Assembly: GCF_003429005.1 (NCBI RefSeq)
Contig: NZ_QVQV01000001.1
Location: 1-64,000 of the forward strand
Source: Paraburkholderia sp. DHOC27
GTDB taxonomy: Bacteria; Pseudomonadota; Gammaproteobacteria; Burkholderiales; Burkholderiaceae
Reading direction: 5' to 3'
Length of the DNA: 64,000 nucleotides
Positions 1-9,609 of this stretch are shown piece after piece (within the stretch, counting starts at the first letter, position 1; the number at the start of each line of letters is the position of its first letter). The position numbers and the translations under genes were made by a program. The notes beneath the pieces were generated by a model. That model searched no databases and was not told where the DNA came from. It worked only from the letters and a program-made list of their open reading frames with translations.

Positions 1-207
1 CTGACGAATGATTAACCTGCGACTCTTCCGAAAAAGAGACAGGAAAACCTTCCTTTCATTACTGTGTGAGACTTGATACTTTCGCTTTACGTCAGGTTCC
101 GAAGAACCCGACCGCGTCGCGCATCAAGCGCCCACACTTATCGGCTGTTAATTTTTAAAGATCATTCGCTCAGAAGCTCTGCTTTCTTCGCGTCCGTCAT
201 CAAACGG
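1..207 (-). ncRNA. 5' leader of an rRNA operon (16S lies left of the window)
   Basis: Read on the minus strand, this stretch has the layout of a beta-proteobacterial pre-16S leader: a boxA-like CTTTAAAAATTAAC element at about 149-163, followed by GCCGATAAGTGTGGGCGCTTG, which resembles the antitermination and RNase III stem region seen before 16S genes (E. coli has CTGTGTGGGCACTCG in the equivalent place). The rRNA itself is beyond position 1. Recognition is from memory of such leaders plus the promoter just upstream; the internal spacer before 23S is the alternative. Confidence 0.65.
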
Positions 208-214
208 GAGGCGA

Positions 215-265
215 ATTATGGAATGCGGTTCGCATGCCGTCAAGGCTATTCGCGAAAAATTTTTG
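215..265 (-). promoter_or_regulatory. rrn P1-type promoter with UP element
   Basis: On the minus strand there is TTGACG (238-243), a 17-bp spacer, CATAAT (215-220) and then a GC-rich discriminator (TCGCCTCCCG). An AT-rich block (AAAAATTTTT, about 254-263) sits directly upstream of the -35 box like an UP element. This combination is typical of stringently controlled rRNA promoters. It fires leftwards, away from rpoD. Confidence 0.7.
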
Positions 266-484
266 TGCTCGTGATGCGGTCGTATTCATCGCACTCGTCG
301 CGCCGTTCGACACAGCGCCCCGGCACAAAGCGCGCACCCCCTTGCCAAAATCACTTGTGTCTCCATATAGGCAACCAGGGACGAAACGCGACACGTTGAG
401 TGCGATGCAACCGCTCGCAACACGTCGCGGCGCATCGCGCGGCATCCATCTTTTCAGATACCGCAAAGATGTATTGCGATAAGT

Positions 485-520
485 GAGCAACAACTGAGCT
501 TCAACCGAGCAACAACTGAG
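485..520. repeat. Two 14-bp direct repeats, 22 bp apart
   Basis: GAGCAACAACTGAG occurs exactly at 485-498 and 507-520. A 22-bp period puts both copies on the same DNA face. They lie between the rrn promoter and the rpoD leader and may be binding sites for a regulator. No known operator was recognised. Confidence 0.5.
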
Positions 521-620
521 TTGCGTCGTTGCGAGGATTGATCTGCCCCCAGGGCGCGCACCACTTGACCTTTTTCTACACATATCGCACGAGAGAAAGG
601 AATGCGACCCAGAGTTCGTA

Positions 621-677
621 TATAATCGCTGGCCGCGCGAAATTTGCGCGTCTCTATGGGCCCGCTTCGCGCGGGCC
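621..677 (+). promoter_or_regulatory. Candidate rpoD promoter (-10) with leader hairpin
   Basis: A perfect TATAAT lies at 621-626, without a recognisable -35 at 16-18 bp. About 35 bp downstream is a perfect 7-bp stem (GGCCCGC 659-665 with GCGGGCC 671-677, loop TTCGC), followed by a T-rich stretch (AATCTTTTCGCTCTTT). The hairpin could terminate or attenuate transcription before rpoD. The region 266-800 holds no convincing gene. Confidence 0.35.
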
Positions 678-803
678 AATCTTTTCGCTCTTTGCGAGCA
701 TAGACAAACCAGCCGCACGTATCACTCAGGTGATGTTGCGGCCTAGCCGAAACGCCTGAGCGTCGCGTCTTGCGCCTCATAGCGAGCCTTCGAGGAGAAG
801 ACA

Positions 804-2792
804 TTGAACCCTTTCGATCGGGACGATTCCGCCGACAACTCCGTCGGATACTCAATCAAAGCCCCTGCCGGGCGAACCGCCAAAGGCAAGGGTGCGGGTA
901 AAGCGATCCCGGTTGCTGCGGAAACCCTGCAGCAAGTCGAAGAGCAGCAACGCCAGATGCGCGCGCTGATCCAGTTGGGCAAGGAGCGCGGCTACCTCAC
1001 GCACGCGCAGATCAACGATCACCTGCCCGACAACTTCGCGCAAACCGCGGCAATGGAAACCATTGTTGCCACCTTCAACGACATGGGCGTGGCAGTCTAC
1101 GAGACTGCCCCCGATGCGGAAGCGCTGCTGCTGAACGCCAACTCGCCGGTAGTGACCGACGACCAGGCGGACGAAGAAGCGGAAGTGGCACTGTCCACCG
1201 TCGACTCGGAATTCGGCCGTACCACCGACCCCGTGCGTATGTATATGCGCGAAATGGGCGCGACGGAACTGCTGACGCGTGCCGGTGAAATCGCCATCGC
1301 CAAGCGTATCGAAGACGGTCTGCACGAGATGGTGCAGGCCATCGCGGCGTGCCCGTCGGCGGTTGCCGCCATTCTGGCAAGCGCTGACCAGGTTGCAGCG
1401 GGTGAACTGCGCATCGACGAACTGGTCGACGGCCTGAACGAGAACACGGCAGCAGAAGAAGAATCGGACGCCGGCGTCGAAGCCGCGGCCGATCTCGACG
1501 CCGAAAGCGACGACAGCGACGATAGCGACAGCGACGACGACATCCCCGCAGATTCGAACGCGGTGGACGAAGCGCGCCTGAAAAAGCTCACGGCCGATTG
1601 CCTCGAGATTTTCGCTCGCGTGCGCACCCGCTTCGACGAAGTGAACTCGCTGCATGCGCGCGACGCCACGTCTTCGAAGGCCCATCTGCGCGCACGCGAA
1701 GACATCCAGCAGGAACTGGCGGCGCTGCGCTTCACGGCGCGTACCATCGACCGCCTGTGCGGCGACGTGCACCATCAGGTCACGCAAGTGCGCGCCATCG
1801 AGCGTCGCATTCAGCAAATCGTGCTGGAAAAGAGCGGCATGCCGCGTGATCTGTTCATCGAGACCTTCCCGGGTCACGAAACGGATCTCGACTGGACCAT
1901 GCGCATGGCTGGCAAGTCCAAGGAATTCGGCGCGGCGCTCGAACGCAATCTGCCGGCCATCCAGGCCGAGCAGCAGAAGCTGGTCGCAATCGAAGCCAAT
2001 GTCTCGCTGCCGCTCAAGCAGTTGAAGGACATCAACCGCAAGATGGTGGCGGCCGAGGCCAAGATGCGCAAGGCCAAGGGCGAAATGATCGAAGCCAACC
2101 TGCGTCTCGTGATCTCGATTGCCAAGAAGTACGTCAATCGCGGCATGCAGTTCCTCGACCTGATCCAGGAAGGCAACATCGGTCTGATGAAGGCCGTGGA
2201 CAAGTTCGAATATCGTCGTGGCTGGAAGTTCTCGACCTACGCGACGTGGTGGGTGCGCCAGGCGGTGACGCGTTCGCTGGCCGATCAGGCGCGCACGATT
2301 CGCGTGCCGGTGCACATGATCGAAACCATCAACAAGCTGAACCGTATTTCGCGCGAGATCCTGCAACAGACGGGTCAGGAAGCGCATCCGTCGGTGCTCG
2401 CGGCACGCATGGATCTGTCGGAAGAGAAGGTCCGCAGCATTCTGAAGATCGCGCGCCAGCCGGTGTCGATGGAAACGCCGATGGGTGAAGACGGCGACGC
2501 CACGCTTGGTGACATGATCGAAGACTCCGCGGCCACGTCGCCGGCGGATGCCGCCGTGCAGGCCGACTTGCGCATCGCCATCGACGACGCGCTGGATTCG
2601 CTCTCGCCGCGTGAAGCCAAGGTCTTGCGTATGCGTTACGGCATCGACACCAAGTCGGATCACACGCTCGAAGAAGTCGGCAAGCAATTCGACGTGACGC
2701 GCGAACGGATTCGTCAGATCGAAAGCAAGGCCATGCGCAAGCTGATGCACCCGAGCCGCGCCGATCGCCTCAAGTCGTTCCTTGACCGTTAA
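804..2792 (+). CDS. rpoD: RNA polymerase primary sigma factor (sigma-70)
   Basis: Group 1 sigma factor, 662 residues, which directs core RNA polymerase to -10/-35 promoters. Visible in order: region 1.1 (about 50-110, [13 protein letters not shown]), an acidic non-conserved region around 210-250 rich in D/E/S, and regions 2.1-2.4 from about 425 ([18 protein letters not shown], then [12 protein letters not shown]). Region 3 follows, and region 4.2 closes the protein with [17 protein letters not shown]. The start appears to be a TTG at 804, because GAGGAGA lies 6-7 bp upstream and region 1.1 is then complete. It is not preceded by dnaG; an rRNA operon diverges from it instead. It could be the main rpoD or one of the extra rpoD paralogues known in Burkholderiaceae. 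Confidence 0.95.
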   Translation: MNPFDRDDSADNSVGYSIKAPAGRTAKGKGAGKAIPVAAETLQQVEEQQRQMRALIQLGKERGYLTHAQINDHLPDNFAQTAAMETIVATFNDMGVAVYETAPDAEALLLNANSPVVTDDQADEEAEVALSTVDSEFGRTTDPVRMYMREMGATELLTRAGEIAIAKRIEDGLHEMVQAIAACPSAVAAILASADQVAAGELRIDELVDGLNENTAAEEESDAGVEAAADLDAESDDSDDSDSDDDIPADSNAVDEARLKKLTADCLEIFARVRTRFDEVNSLHARDATSSKAHLRAREDIQQELAALRFTARTIDRLCGDVHHQVTQVRAIERRIQQIVLEKSGMPRDLFIETFPGHETDLDWTMRMAGKSKEFGAALERNLPAIQAEQQKLVAIEANVSLPLKQLKDINRKMVAAEAKMRKAKGEMIEANLRLVISIAKKYVNRGMQFLDLIQEGNIGLMKAVDKFEYRRGWKFSTYATWWVRQAVTRSLADQARTIRVPVHMIETINKLNRISREILQQTGQEAHPSVLAARMDLSEEKVRSILKIARQPVSMETPMGEDGDATLGDMIEDSAATSPADAAVQADLRIAIDDALDSLSPREAKVLRMRYGIDTKSDHTLEEVGKQFDVTRERIRQIESKAMRKLMHPSRADRLKSFLDR

Positions 2793-2836
2793 GCCGTAAC
2801 ACGCTTTGCCCAGTAGAAAGTCACGAAGGACCTGAA

Positions 2837-3259
2837 GTGAAACGCTCGCACTACGCTGCCGCTCTCCTGTCTGTGTCGTTTGGTTTGTTGTCGTCGGCCG
2901 CTTCGGCGGCGGACTGCGATCATCTGACAGGAGGCGTCGGCTTTGCGAGCGCGCAAACCAGTTTCGACTGCGCCGAGAAAACCCGCGTTGCCAACGAGCA
3001 GCAACTGGACGACATGGTTCAGAAGCTGCTCGCGACGCTGCGCGACGACAACAGGCGCGGCATCAAACCCCACACGGACTTCATCGCCGGCCAGCAGGCA
3101 TGGGTGGCGTATCGCAACGCGGAATGTCAGTTCCGCAATAGCCTCGGTAGCGGCGCGCCCCAATGGGCGAAGGTGAACACCTCGCAGTGTCTCGCCAACA
3201 TGACGGCCGCTCGCGTCAAGAATCTGCAGGACTATCTGCTGCAATCCAAGTCGGAATAA
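2837..3259 (+). CDS. LprI-like secreted protein (DUF1311 type)
   Basis: 140 residues with a GTG start, GAAGGA 6 bp upstream, 44 bp after rpoD and perhaps read through from it. The N-terminus is a clear Sec signal peptide (KR, hydrophobic core, cleavage after ASA at about 24). The mature part has spaced cysteines (DCDH, FDCAEK, AECQFR, SQCLAN) and a central segment (AGQQAWVAYRNAEC) that matches the lysozyme-inhibitor LprI / DUF1311 pattern. A periplasmic location is inferred. Whether it inhibits lysozyme cannot be told from sequence. Confidence 0.75.
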   Translation: MKRSHYAAALLSVSFGLLSSAASAADCDHLTGGVGFASAQTSFDCAEKTRVANEQQLDDMVQKLLATLRDDNRRGIKPHTDFIAGQQAWVAYRNAECQFRNSLGSGAPQWAKVNTSQCLANMTAARVKNLQDYLLQSKSE

Positions 3260-3295
3260 CGGCTTGAAAATCTGAACGCGCGCAGCGTCAGAGCG

Positions 3296-4684
3296 TCAAA
3301 AAATCTTCCCCGGATTCAGAATACCTCGCGGATCGAGCGCGGCTTTTACCGCGCGCATCGCCACCACGTCCGCGTCACTGCGCGTGAACCCGAGATACCC
3401 CTTCTTCTTCGTACCAATGCCGTGCTCCGCGGAAACCGAGCCGTGGAATTCGCGCGTCACCTCGTAGATCACGTCGTCAATCTCGCCATGCAGCGTCTTT
3501 CCCGCACCAGGCACGTCGACCACGATATGAATATTGCCGTCCCCGAGATGGCCGTAGATCATCACCAGCGCCTGCGGCCAGCGCTCGCTCAAACGCGCAT
3601 CGCAACGCGCGGCGACGTCGCCCACATCGCTGATTGAAAAGCTGACGTCGTAGGCCGCATGGTTCGGGATGAACTTCGGATACTCACCCGGTGCATCGCG
3701 TATCGCCCAGAAGGCCAGCGCATCCGACTCCGAACTCGCCACAGCGGCATCCGCGACCACATTCGCCTCCAGCATGCGGCCGAGAAACTCCTCGAATGCC
3801 TGCGCATGCCGAACCGGATCGCCGCCCACGCTTTCCAGCAAGACGTAATACGGATAGCGCTCATTCACCGGCGCTCGCAGACTCGGCAAGTTGGCGAGCA
3901 CCGCGTCGTAGTATCCGGCCCACATCACTTCGAACGCGGAGACACCCGCCGCGAGCCCAGCCTGGGCCTCTTCGAGTAACTGCGTCACTGCGCTGTACGA
4001 AGGCAGCGCACACCACGCTGTCGCCACCGCTCGCGGCCGCTGCCTCAACCGCAAGACAGCCCGCGTGATCACGCCGAGCGTGCCTTCGCTGCCAATCATC
4101 AGGTTGCGCAGATCGTAGCCGCTATTGTTCTTGATCATCTTGTGCAACGCGCCGACCACTTCGCCGCTCGCCAGCACCGCTTCCAGTCCGAGCACCTGAT
4201 CGCGCATCATCCCGTACTTGATGACGCGGTTGCCACCCGCATTCGTTGCGAGATTGCCGCCAATCGTGCAACTGCCGCGCGCGCCGAGATCGAGCGGGAA
4301 ATACAGGCCGGCGTCGAGTGCAGCTTCCTGCACGACCTGCAACGGCGTACCGGCCTCCACCGTCATCGTGCCCGAGGTACGGTCGATCTCGACAATGCGA
4401 TTCATCCGTTCCAGGCTCAGCGCCACCTCGCCGTCGCGCAGATTCGCACCGCCTACGAGGCCCGTGAGGCCGCCTTGCGTCACAACGGGCTGACGGTACT
4501 CGTCGCAGACACGCAATGCCGCAGCGACTTCCTGCGTATTGCGCGGCCGGATGATGGCGCGTGGCGTCGCGCCCGGCAAGCCGCTCCAGTCCACCACCTG
4601 GCGCGAGCCGAATCGCGCCGGCAACGTCACCACTTCCGTACCCAGCGCTTGAAGCAAGGCATTGATCACATCGTCGTGCTGCAC
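3296..4684 (-). CDS. FAD-linked oxidase, GlcD / D-2-hydroxyacid dehydrogenase family
   Basis: 462 residues. GTG start with a very strong Shine-Dalgarno (AAAGGAGG, 5 bp upstream). An N-terminal FAD-binding type 4 domain (PCMH) spans about 35-215 (TQGGLTGLVGG and DLGARGSCTIGGNLATNAGG contact FAD in this family). The C-terminal oxidase domain ends with SAEHGIGTKKKGYL and LDPRGILNPGKIF, as in GlcD, D-lactate and D-2-hydroxyglutarate dehydrogenases. It likely oxidises a D-2-hydroxyacid to the 2-oxoacid and passes electrons to a flavoprotein or quinone. It is the last gene of the long minus-strand run and is convergent with the gene at 2837. The substrate is not determined. Confidence 0.88.
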   Translation of the reverse strand: MQHDDVINALLQALGTEVVTLPARFGSRQVVDWSGLPGATPRAIIRPRNTQEVAAALRVCDEYRQPVVTQGGLTGLVGGANLRDGEVALSLERMNRIVEIDRTSGTMTVEAGTPLQVVQEAALDAGLYFPLDLGARGSCTIGGNLATNAGGNRVIKYGMMRDQVLGLEAVLASGEVVGALHKMIKNNSGYDLRNLMIGSEGTLGVITRAVLRLRQRPRAVATAWCALPSYSAVTQLLEEAQAGLAAGVSAFEVMWAGYYDAVLANLPSLRAPVNERYPYYVLLESVGGDPVRHAQAFEEFLGRMLEANVVADAAVASSESDALAFWAIRDAPGEYPKFIPNHAAYDVSFSISDVGDVAARCDARLSERWPQALVMIYGHLGDGNIHIVVDVPGAGKTLHGEIDDVIYEVTREFHGSVSAEHGIGTKKKGYLGFTRSDADVVAMRAVKAALDPRGILNPGKIF

Positions 4685-4721
4685 CGCTGCCTCCTTTGCG
4701 TCAACGAATGACGTGGCGCGA

Positions 4722-5903
4722 TCAAAGCAGTCCGCGTTTGGCGAGACTCTGATACAACGCCCTCACGCCGAAAGTCCAGGGCGTAATTTCGGTGGAAAGC
4801 TGCACCGTGTTGACGAGCGCGCCGAGCAATGGCGTTGCAATCGTCACCACATCGCCCAGATGATGCGTGAAGCCAGCGCCGGTTGCATCGCGGTCTTTGA
4901 TCGGCGAGAACATCGTGCCGAGGAACAACATGAATCCATCGGGGTACTGATGATGCGCGCCGCACGTCTGCGCAACGAGATCAGCAGGATCGCGGCTGAT
5001 CTCCCGCATGTGGCTCACGCCTTCCAGCACGAATTCATCCGTGCCTTCAATGCGCAACGACAGGCTCGCGGCGCGCACGGTGTCCAGCGTGAAGCGCTCA
5101 TCGAACAGCCGCACGAACGGGCCGATTGCACACGAGCCGTTGTTGTCTTTTGCCTTGCCGAGCAGCAAGGCCGAGCGGCCTTCGATATCGCGCAGATTTA
5201 CATCGTTACCGAGCGTGGCGCCCACAATCGCACCGGCGCTATTCACCGCCAGCACGATCTCCGGTTCCGGGTTGTTCCACACCGAAGTGGGATACAGACC
5301 GACGTCCGCGCCCAGCCCCACGGCAGACATGGGTTGCGATTTGGAGAACACTTCGGCGTCGGGTCCAATGCCCACTTCCATGTATTGCGACCACGCCCCG
5401 CGACGTTCGAGTTCGGCTTTGAGTTTCATCGCGGCATCCGAACCCGGCTTGATCTTCGCGAGATCGGTGCCGATCAGTTCCGTGATCGTGCGACGCACTT
5501 CGAGCGCCTTCGCGGCATCGCCGCCCGCTTGCTCCTCGATCACGCGTTCGAGCAGACTCACGGCGAAGGTCACGCCGCATGCCTTGATAGCCTGCACATC
5601 GCACGGCGCGAGCAAGCGTGGCCCCGCGTGTGCCGCCTGGTCAGAGGATGACGCAAAGCTCGCTTCGATCAGCGCAGCGACCGGACCCAACGCTTCACCC
5701 TGCGCGTCACGGGCAATCTGCACGGCATCCGCGCGGTCGAACAGATCGGCGGTGGTCGGCACCGTGCGCGTGATATCGAAGACCTGGCCGCCGCGCACCA
5801 CCACGACGGCCGGTCCATCGACCGGCGCGGGACGCCACACACGGCCTATCAGCAGCGCGTGGTCGAGATCATCAGGAAGGCAGGAGGCAGGATCGGTTCG
5901 CAT
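4722..5903 (-). CDS. Fumarylacetoacetate hydrolase (FAH) family protein
   Basis: 393 residues. The C-terminal two thirds show the FAH-superfamily fold: VGLGADVGLYPTSVWNNPEPE and AIVGATLGNDVNLRDIEGR are the characteristic metal-binding and core segments. Members cleave C-C bonds in diketo acids, decarboxylate oxaloacetate or hydrate dienoates. At 393 residues it is longer than the usual 280-330, with an N-terminal extension of about 100 residues (VVVVRGGQVFDITRTV). It lies between the acetoacetyl-CoA synthetase gene and the FAD-oxidase gene, suggesting one catabolic pathway. The substrate is unknown. Confidence 0.85.
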   Translation of the reverse strand: MRTDPASCLPDDLDHALLIGRVWRPAPVDGPAVVVVRGGQVFDITRTVPTTADLFDRADAVQIARDAQGEALGPVAALIEASFASSSDQAAHAGPRLLAPCDVQAIKACGVTFAVSLLERVIEEQAGGDAAKALEVRRTITELIGTDLAKIKPGSDAAMKLKAELERRGAWSQYMEVGIGPDAEVFSKSQPMSAVGLGADVGLYPTSVWNNPEPEIVLAVNSAGAIVGATLGNDVNLRDIEGRSALLLGKAKDNNGSCAIGPFVRLFDERFTLDTVRAASLSLRIEGTDEFVLEGVSHMREISRDPADLVAQTCGAHHQYPDGFMLFLGTMFSPIKDRDATGAGFTHHLGDVVTIATPLLGALVNTVQLSTEITPWTFGVRALYQSLAKRGLL

Positions 5904-6016
5904 ATCGGCATGTCCGCAACGTTGACCAGAAACTGATGCTATCCACGGGATCGCTCAGTGTCCACCGGATTCATGACATTGCGGATCGGCACGGCACTAT
6001 CTGGGACCGATGCGCG

Positions 6017-8056
6017 CTAACCGCCGCGCTGCGCTGCATGCGCCGCCGCTTGCCGCACGTACCAGTCCAGACATTGCGGGTTCGCCATCGCCTCGCGATT
6101 GACCACCTTTTCAAGCACATGCCCGAGAAACAGCTTCTTGATCGGCACTTCCTGCTTTTTGCCCGACAACGTACGTGGAATTTCCGGCGCCTGCAAAATC
6201 TGGTCCGGCACGAAGCGCGGTGACAGCGAGGTCTTGATGGCTGCCGTCAGGCGTGCTTCGAGTGCCGCATCGAGCGCGATGCCGTCACGCAGCACCACGA
6301 ACAGCGCCAGAAAGCTTTCGCGTCCGAGAAACTCCAGATCGATCACCATCGAGTCGAGCACCTCAGGCAACGCCTCTACAGCGGCGTAGATCTCGCTCGT
6401 GCCCATGCGCAAGCCCGCGCGGTTGATCGTAGCGTCGCTGCGTCCATAGATCGTGCATGCCCCGTCTGCGTCGATCTTGAGCCAGTCGCCGTGACGCCAT
6501 ACACCGGGGTAGACATCGAAATAGCTCGACAGGTAGCGCGCATTGCCGGCGTCGCCCCAGAAATACAACGGCATGGCAGGAATGGGACGCGTGCACACGA
6601 GTTCGCCCACCTCCTCCAGCACCGCTTGCCCGGCCTCATTCCACGCTTCGACGGCGGCGCCAAGCTGGCGACATTGCATCCGTCCTGGCACTTGCGGTAG
6701 TTCGCGGTTGCCGGTGAGGAAATTGCCGCTCAAATCCGTGCCGCCGGAAATATTAAGCCACCAGATGTCCGGATTGCCGAGCGCGGCGAATTGCGCGCTA
6801 CCCCAGCGCTGCACGTCTTCAGGCAGCGGCGAGCCGGTTGTGCCGATTGCACGCACACGTGAAAGGTCACCGCACTCCGCGAGCGACAGCCCCGCCTTCA
6901 TGCAGTTGCCGTGGAACGCGGCGCCCGCGCCAAACACCGTCACGTGGTGGCGGGCGGCAAAGCGCCATAACACGCCCCAGTCGGGCCGTTCCTTGCTGCC
7001 GCTGGGGCAACCGTCGTAGAGGCAGATCGTGGCCCCGACCAGCAAACCCGTTAGCTGCACGTTCCACATGATCCAGCCCGTGGACGTGTACCAGTGGAAG
7101 CGCTCGCCCCAGTTGTTGCTGCTGTAACTCGCGCCGTAGTCGGTGTGCAGAATCACGCTCAGTGCCGTGACCAGCACACCGCCGTGGCCCTGCACGATCG
7201 GTTTGGGCAAGCCGGTCGTGCCGCTCGAATAGACCACCCACAGCGGGTGATCGAATGGCAGCCATTCGGGGACGAACCCAGCGGTGGCCGCGTCGTCGCG
7301 TGCCGTCACCGCGGCAAAACTCAGCGCGTCTGCAACACGGGACGACGCATTCGGTGTTTCCAGCACGATCAGCGTTTGCACCGTGGGCAGCGCGTCACGC
7401 AGCGACGCTACCACCTGGCTGCGATCCAGTGGACGCCCCGCGTAATGCACACCATCCACGGCGATCAGGACACGCGGTTCGATTTGACGAAAGCGGTCGC
7501 TTACGGCCTGCAAACCCATGTCCGGCGCGCACACGCTCCACACGGCACCAATGCTGCTGCAGGCGAGAAACGCCACCACGGTTTCAGGCACGTTCGGCAA
7601 GTACGCCACCACCCGGTCGCCGCGCTGCACACCTTGCTCGCGCAACGTTAGTGCGAGCGCGGCCGCCTGCCGCTTCAATTCGCGCCAGCTCAGTTCCCTG
7701 ACACGCCCCTGTTCGTCCTCGCTGACGATGGCCGGCATACCCGCCGCATGGGCCGCCTCTCCATGCCGCAACACCTGCTGTGCGTAGTTCACCTGTGCGC
7801 CGCTGAACCAGCGTGCGCCCGGCATACGTTCCTCGGCGAGCACCTCATTGTAGGGCGTCGGCGACTGCATCCCGCCGTATTCCCAGATGCTCGCCCAGAA
7901 CGCGTCGAGATCCGTGACTGACCAGCGCCACAGCGCATCGTATGAATCGAACGCAAGCCCTCGGCTTCGCTTTAGCCAGTCCTGATACAGACGGATTTGC
8001 GGAACATGGGCGGCACGCGAAGCCTGGTTGCCGGCGAGAGAATCGTTAGTGCTCAT
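6017..8056 (-). CDS. Acetoacetyl-CoA synthetase
   Basis: 679 residues, the size of acetoacetate-CoA ligases. ANL-superfamily adenylating enzyme: the AMP-binding P-loop is VYSSGTTGLPKPIVQGHGG, and the terminal segment RTLSGKKQEVPIKKL carries the catalytic lysine context typical of acetoacetyl-CoA synthetase. It activates acetoacetate (or a similar 3-oxo acid) to the CoA thioester via an acyl-AMP. It lies 66 bp downstream of livF on the same strand, so uptake and activation of one acid may be coupled. No clear Shine-Dalgarno precedes the ATG. Confidence 0.9.
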   Translation of the reverse strand: MSTNDSLAGNQASRAAHVPQIRLYQDWLKRSRGLAFDSYDALWRWSVTDLDAFWASIWEYGGMQSPTPYNEVLAEERMPGARWFSGAQVNYAQQVLRHGEAAHAAGMPAIVSEDEQGRVRELSWRELKRQAAALALTLREQGVQRGDRVVAYLPNVPETVVAFLACSSIGAVWSVCAPDMGLQAVSDRFRQIEPRVLIAVDGVHYAGRPLDRSQVVASLRDALPTVQTLIVLETPNASSRVADALSFAAVTARDDAATAGFVPEWLPFDHPLWVVYSSGTTGLPKPIVQGHGGVLVTALSVILHTDYGASYSSNNWGERFHWYTSTGWIMWNVQLTGLLVGATICLYDGCPSGSKERPDWGVLWRFAARHHVTVFGAGAAFHGNCMKAGLSLAECGDLSRVRAIGTTGSPLPEDVQRWGSAQFAALGNPDIWWLNISGGTDLSGNFLTGNRELPQVPGRMQCRQLGAAVEAWNEAGQAVLEEVGELVCTRPIPAMPLYFWGDAGNARYLSSYFDVYPGVWRHGDWLKIDADGACTIYGRSDATINRAGLRMGTSEIYAAVEALPEVLDSMVIDLEFLGRESFLALFVVLRDGIALDAALEARLTAAIKTSLSPRFVPDQILQAPEIPRTLSGKKQEVPIKKLFLGHVLEKVVNREAMANPQCLDWYVRQAAAHAAQRGG

Positions 8057-8122
8057 ATTTTTCGTTAGCCATCCCTGGGACTTTATGAAAGCAACGACAT
8101 GCGATCAAGCGGCGCCCGTGCA

Positions 8123-8836
8123 CTACACTTCCAGCCACTCCTTGCGCACCTGTGCATTCGCCTTGAGCTCCGCGGGTGTCCCTTCGAAGACGATGTTTCC
8201 GTGCCCCATCACGTAGACGCGCTGCGAGATGTCGAGCGCGATGGCGAGCTTCTGTTCGATCAGCAGCACGGATACACCGCGCTCTTTCAACGCCTGCAAA
8301 TATTCGCCCACCAGCGCCACCAGTTTGGGCGCGAGTCCTTCGGTGGGTTCGTCGATGAGAATCAGGTCGGGGTCACCCATCAGCGTGCGGCACAGCGTCA
8401 ACATTTGCTGCTCGCCGCCGGATAACACGCCCGCCGCGGTGTTTTCGCGCTCTTTCAGGCGCGGGAACATGCCGTACATTTCACTGAGCGTCCAGCGCGG
8501 TTTGCTTTGCCGGCGATTGCGCTTCTCGCCCAACAGCAGATTCTGACGCACGGTCAGCGTAGGAAAGATGTCGCGATTTTCCGGCACGTAGCCAATGCCA
8601 AGCTGCGCGATTTCGAAGGTACGACGCCCGAGAATTTCCTCGTCACGAAAGCGCACCGAACCCGCGGCCTTGACCATACCGAGGATCGTCTTCGCCATCG
8701 TGGAGCGCCCAACGCCATTGCGCCCAAGCAAGGTGACGATCTCGCCTTCGTCGACGTGCACATCGACGCCCTGCAAAATATGGCTCTTGCCGTAGTACGC
8801 GTGCAGCCCTTGCACGTCGAGCATGCGCTGAACCAT
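8123..8836 (-). CDS. livF: Branched-chain-type ABC transporter ATPase, LivF family
   Basis: 237 residues, the second ATPase of a hydrophobic-amino-acid (HAAT) uptake system. Signature LSGGEQQMLT and Walker B LILIDEPTEGL are present. The Walker A motif reads GRNGVGRST: the lysine that normally contacts the ATP phosphates is Arg44. The change is conservative and I recall similar variants in beta-proteobacterial LivF proteins, so activity is still likely. The start overlaps the livG stop by one base (TGATG), indicating translational coupling. Confidence 0.9.
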   Translation of the reverse strand: MVQRMLDVQGLHAYYGKSHILQGVDVHVDEGEIVTLLGRNGVGRSTMAKTILGMVKAAGSVRFRDEEILGRRTFEIAQLGIGYVPENRDIFPTLTVRQNLLLGEKRNRRQSKPRWTLSEMYGMFPRLKERENTAAGVLSGGEQQMLTLCRTLMGDPDLILIDEPTEGLAPKLVALVGEYLQALKERGVSVLLIEQKLAIALDISQRVYVMGHGNIVFEGTPAELKANAQVRKEWLEV

Positions 8837-9609
8837 CAGTGCGCTCCTTCTATGGAGCTTTCGTCGAGGGACGCGCCGAGATACGCCTCCTTGACCTTGC
8901 TGTTGTTGCGGATTGCCTCAGGCGTATCCGTCGCGATCACTTCGCCGTACACCAGCACCGAGATGCGATCCGCGAGACCGAACACCACGCCCATGTCGTG
9001 CTCGACCATCACGAGCGTTTTGCCTTCCGTGACCTTGCGGATCAATTCCACCGCCTGATCCGATTCCGACCGGCTCATGCCCGCCGTGGGTTCGTCGAGC
9101 AAAATCACCTCGGCGCCGCCGGCAATGGTGATGCCGATTTCCAGCGCGCGCTGTTCCGCGTACGTAAGCAGACTCGCCTGCGTATCGCGCCGACGCTGCA
9201 GTCCGATCAGTTCGAGCACCTCTTCGGCGCGCTGCCGCGCGTCGTGCAGTTGGGACAACCGGTGCCAGAAAGAGTACTTGTAGCCGAGCGACCACAGCAC
9301 CGCGCAACGCAGATTCTCGAACACCGAGAGCCGGTGGAAGATGTTCGTAATCTGAAAACTGCGCGACAGTCCCATGCGATTGATGACGAACGGCTTCAGG
9401 CCGCCAATCTCCGTACCGTTGAGCTTCACTGAGCCGGAACTCGGCGCGCTGCGTCCCGAGATCAGATTGAACGTAGTGGATTTGCCCGCGCCATTCGGAC
9501 CGATCAGCGCGTGACGCTCGCCCTTTGGGATGCTGAGATTGACGCCGCGAATGATTTCCGTCTGGCCGAATTTCTTGCAGACGTCGCTAAGTTCCAGTGC
9601 CGCTGTCAT
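8836..9609 (-). CDS. livG: Branched-chain-type ABC transporter ATPase, LivG family
   Basis: 257 residues. Walker A LIGPNGAGKSTTF and Walker B VILLDEPTAGM are intact, and the signature segment LLTYAEQRALEIGI is the relaxed form usual for LivG. The start was placed at the ATG at 9609 rather than at the longer open frame to 9741, because the upstream 44 residues are Arg/Gly-rich out-of-frame livM sequence and this ATG overlaps the livM stop as ATGA. It energises transport together with LivF. Confidence 0.92.
   Translation of the reverse strand: MTAALELSDVCKKFGQTEIIRGVNLSIPKGERHALIGPNGAGKSTTFNLISGRSAPSSGSVKLNGTEIGGLKPFVINRMGLSRSFQITNIFHRLSVFENLRCAVLWSLGYKYSFWHRLSQLHDARQRAEEVLELIGLQRRRDTQASLLTYAEQRALEIGITIAGGAEVILLDEPTAGMSRSESDQAVELIRKVTEGKTLVMVEHDMGVVFGLADRISVLVYGEVIATDTPEAIRNNSKVKEAYLGASLDESSIEGAH

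Noticed and set aside
852..2750. 632-codon open frame antisense to rpoD
   Set aside because: His/Arg-rich composition typical of the reverse frame of a high-GC gene; rpoD on the other strand is certain.
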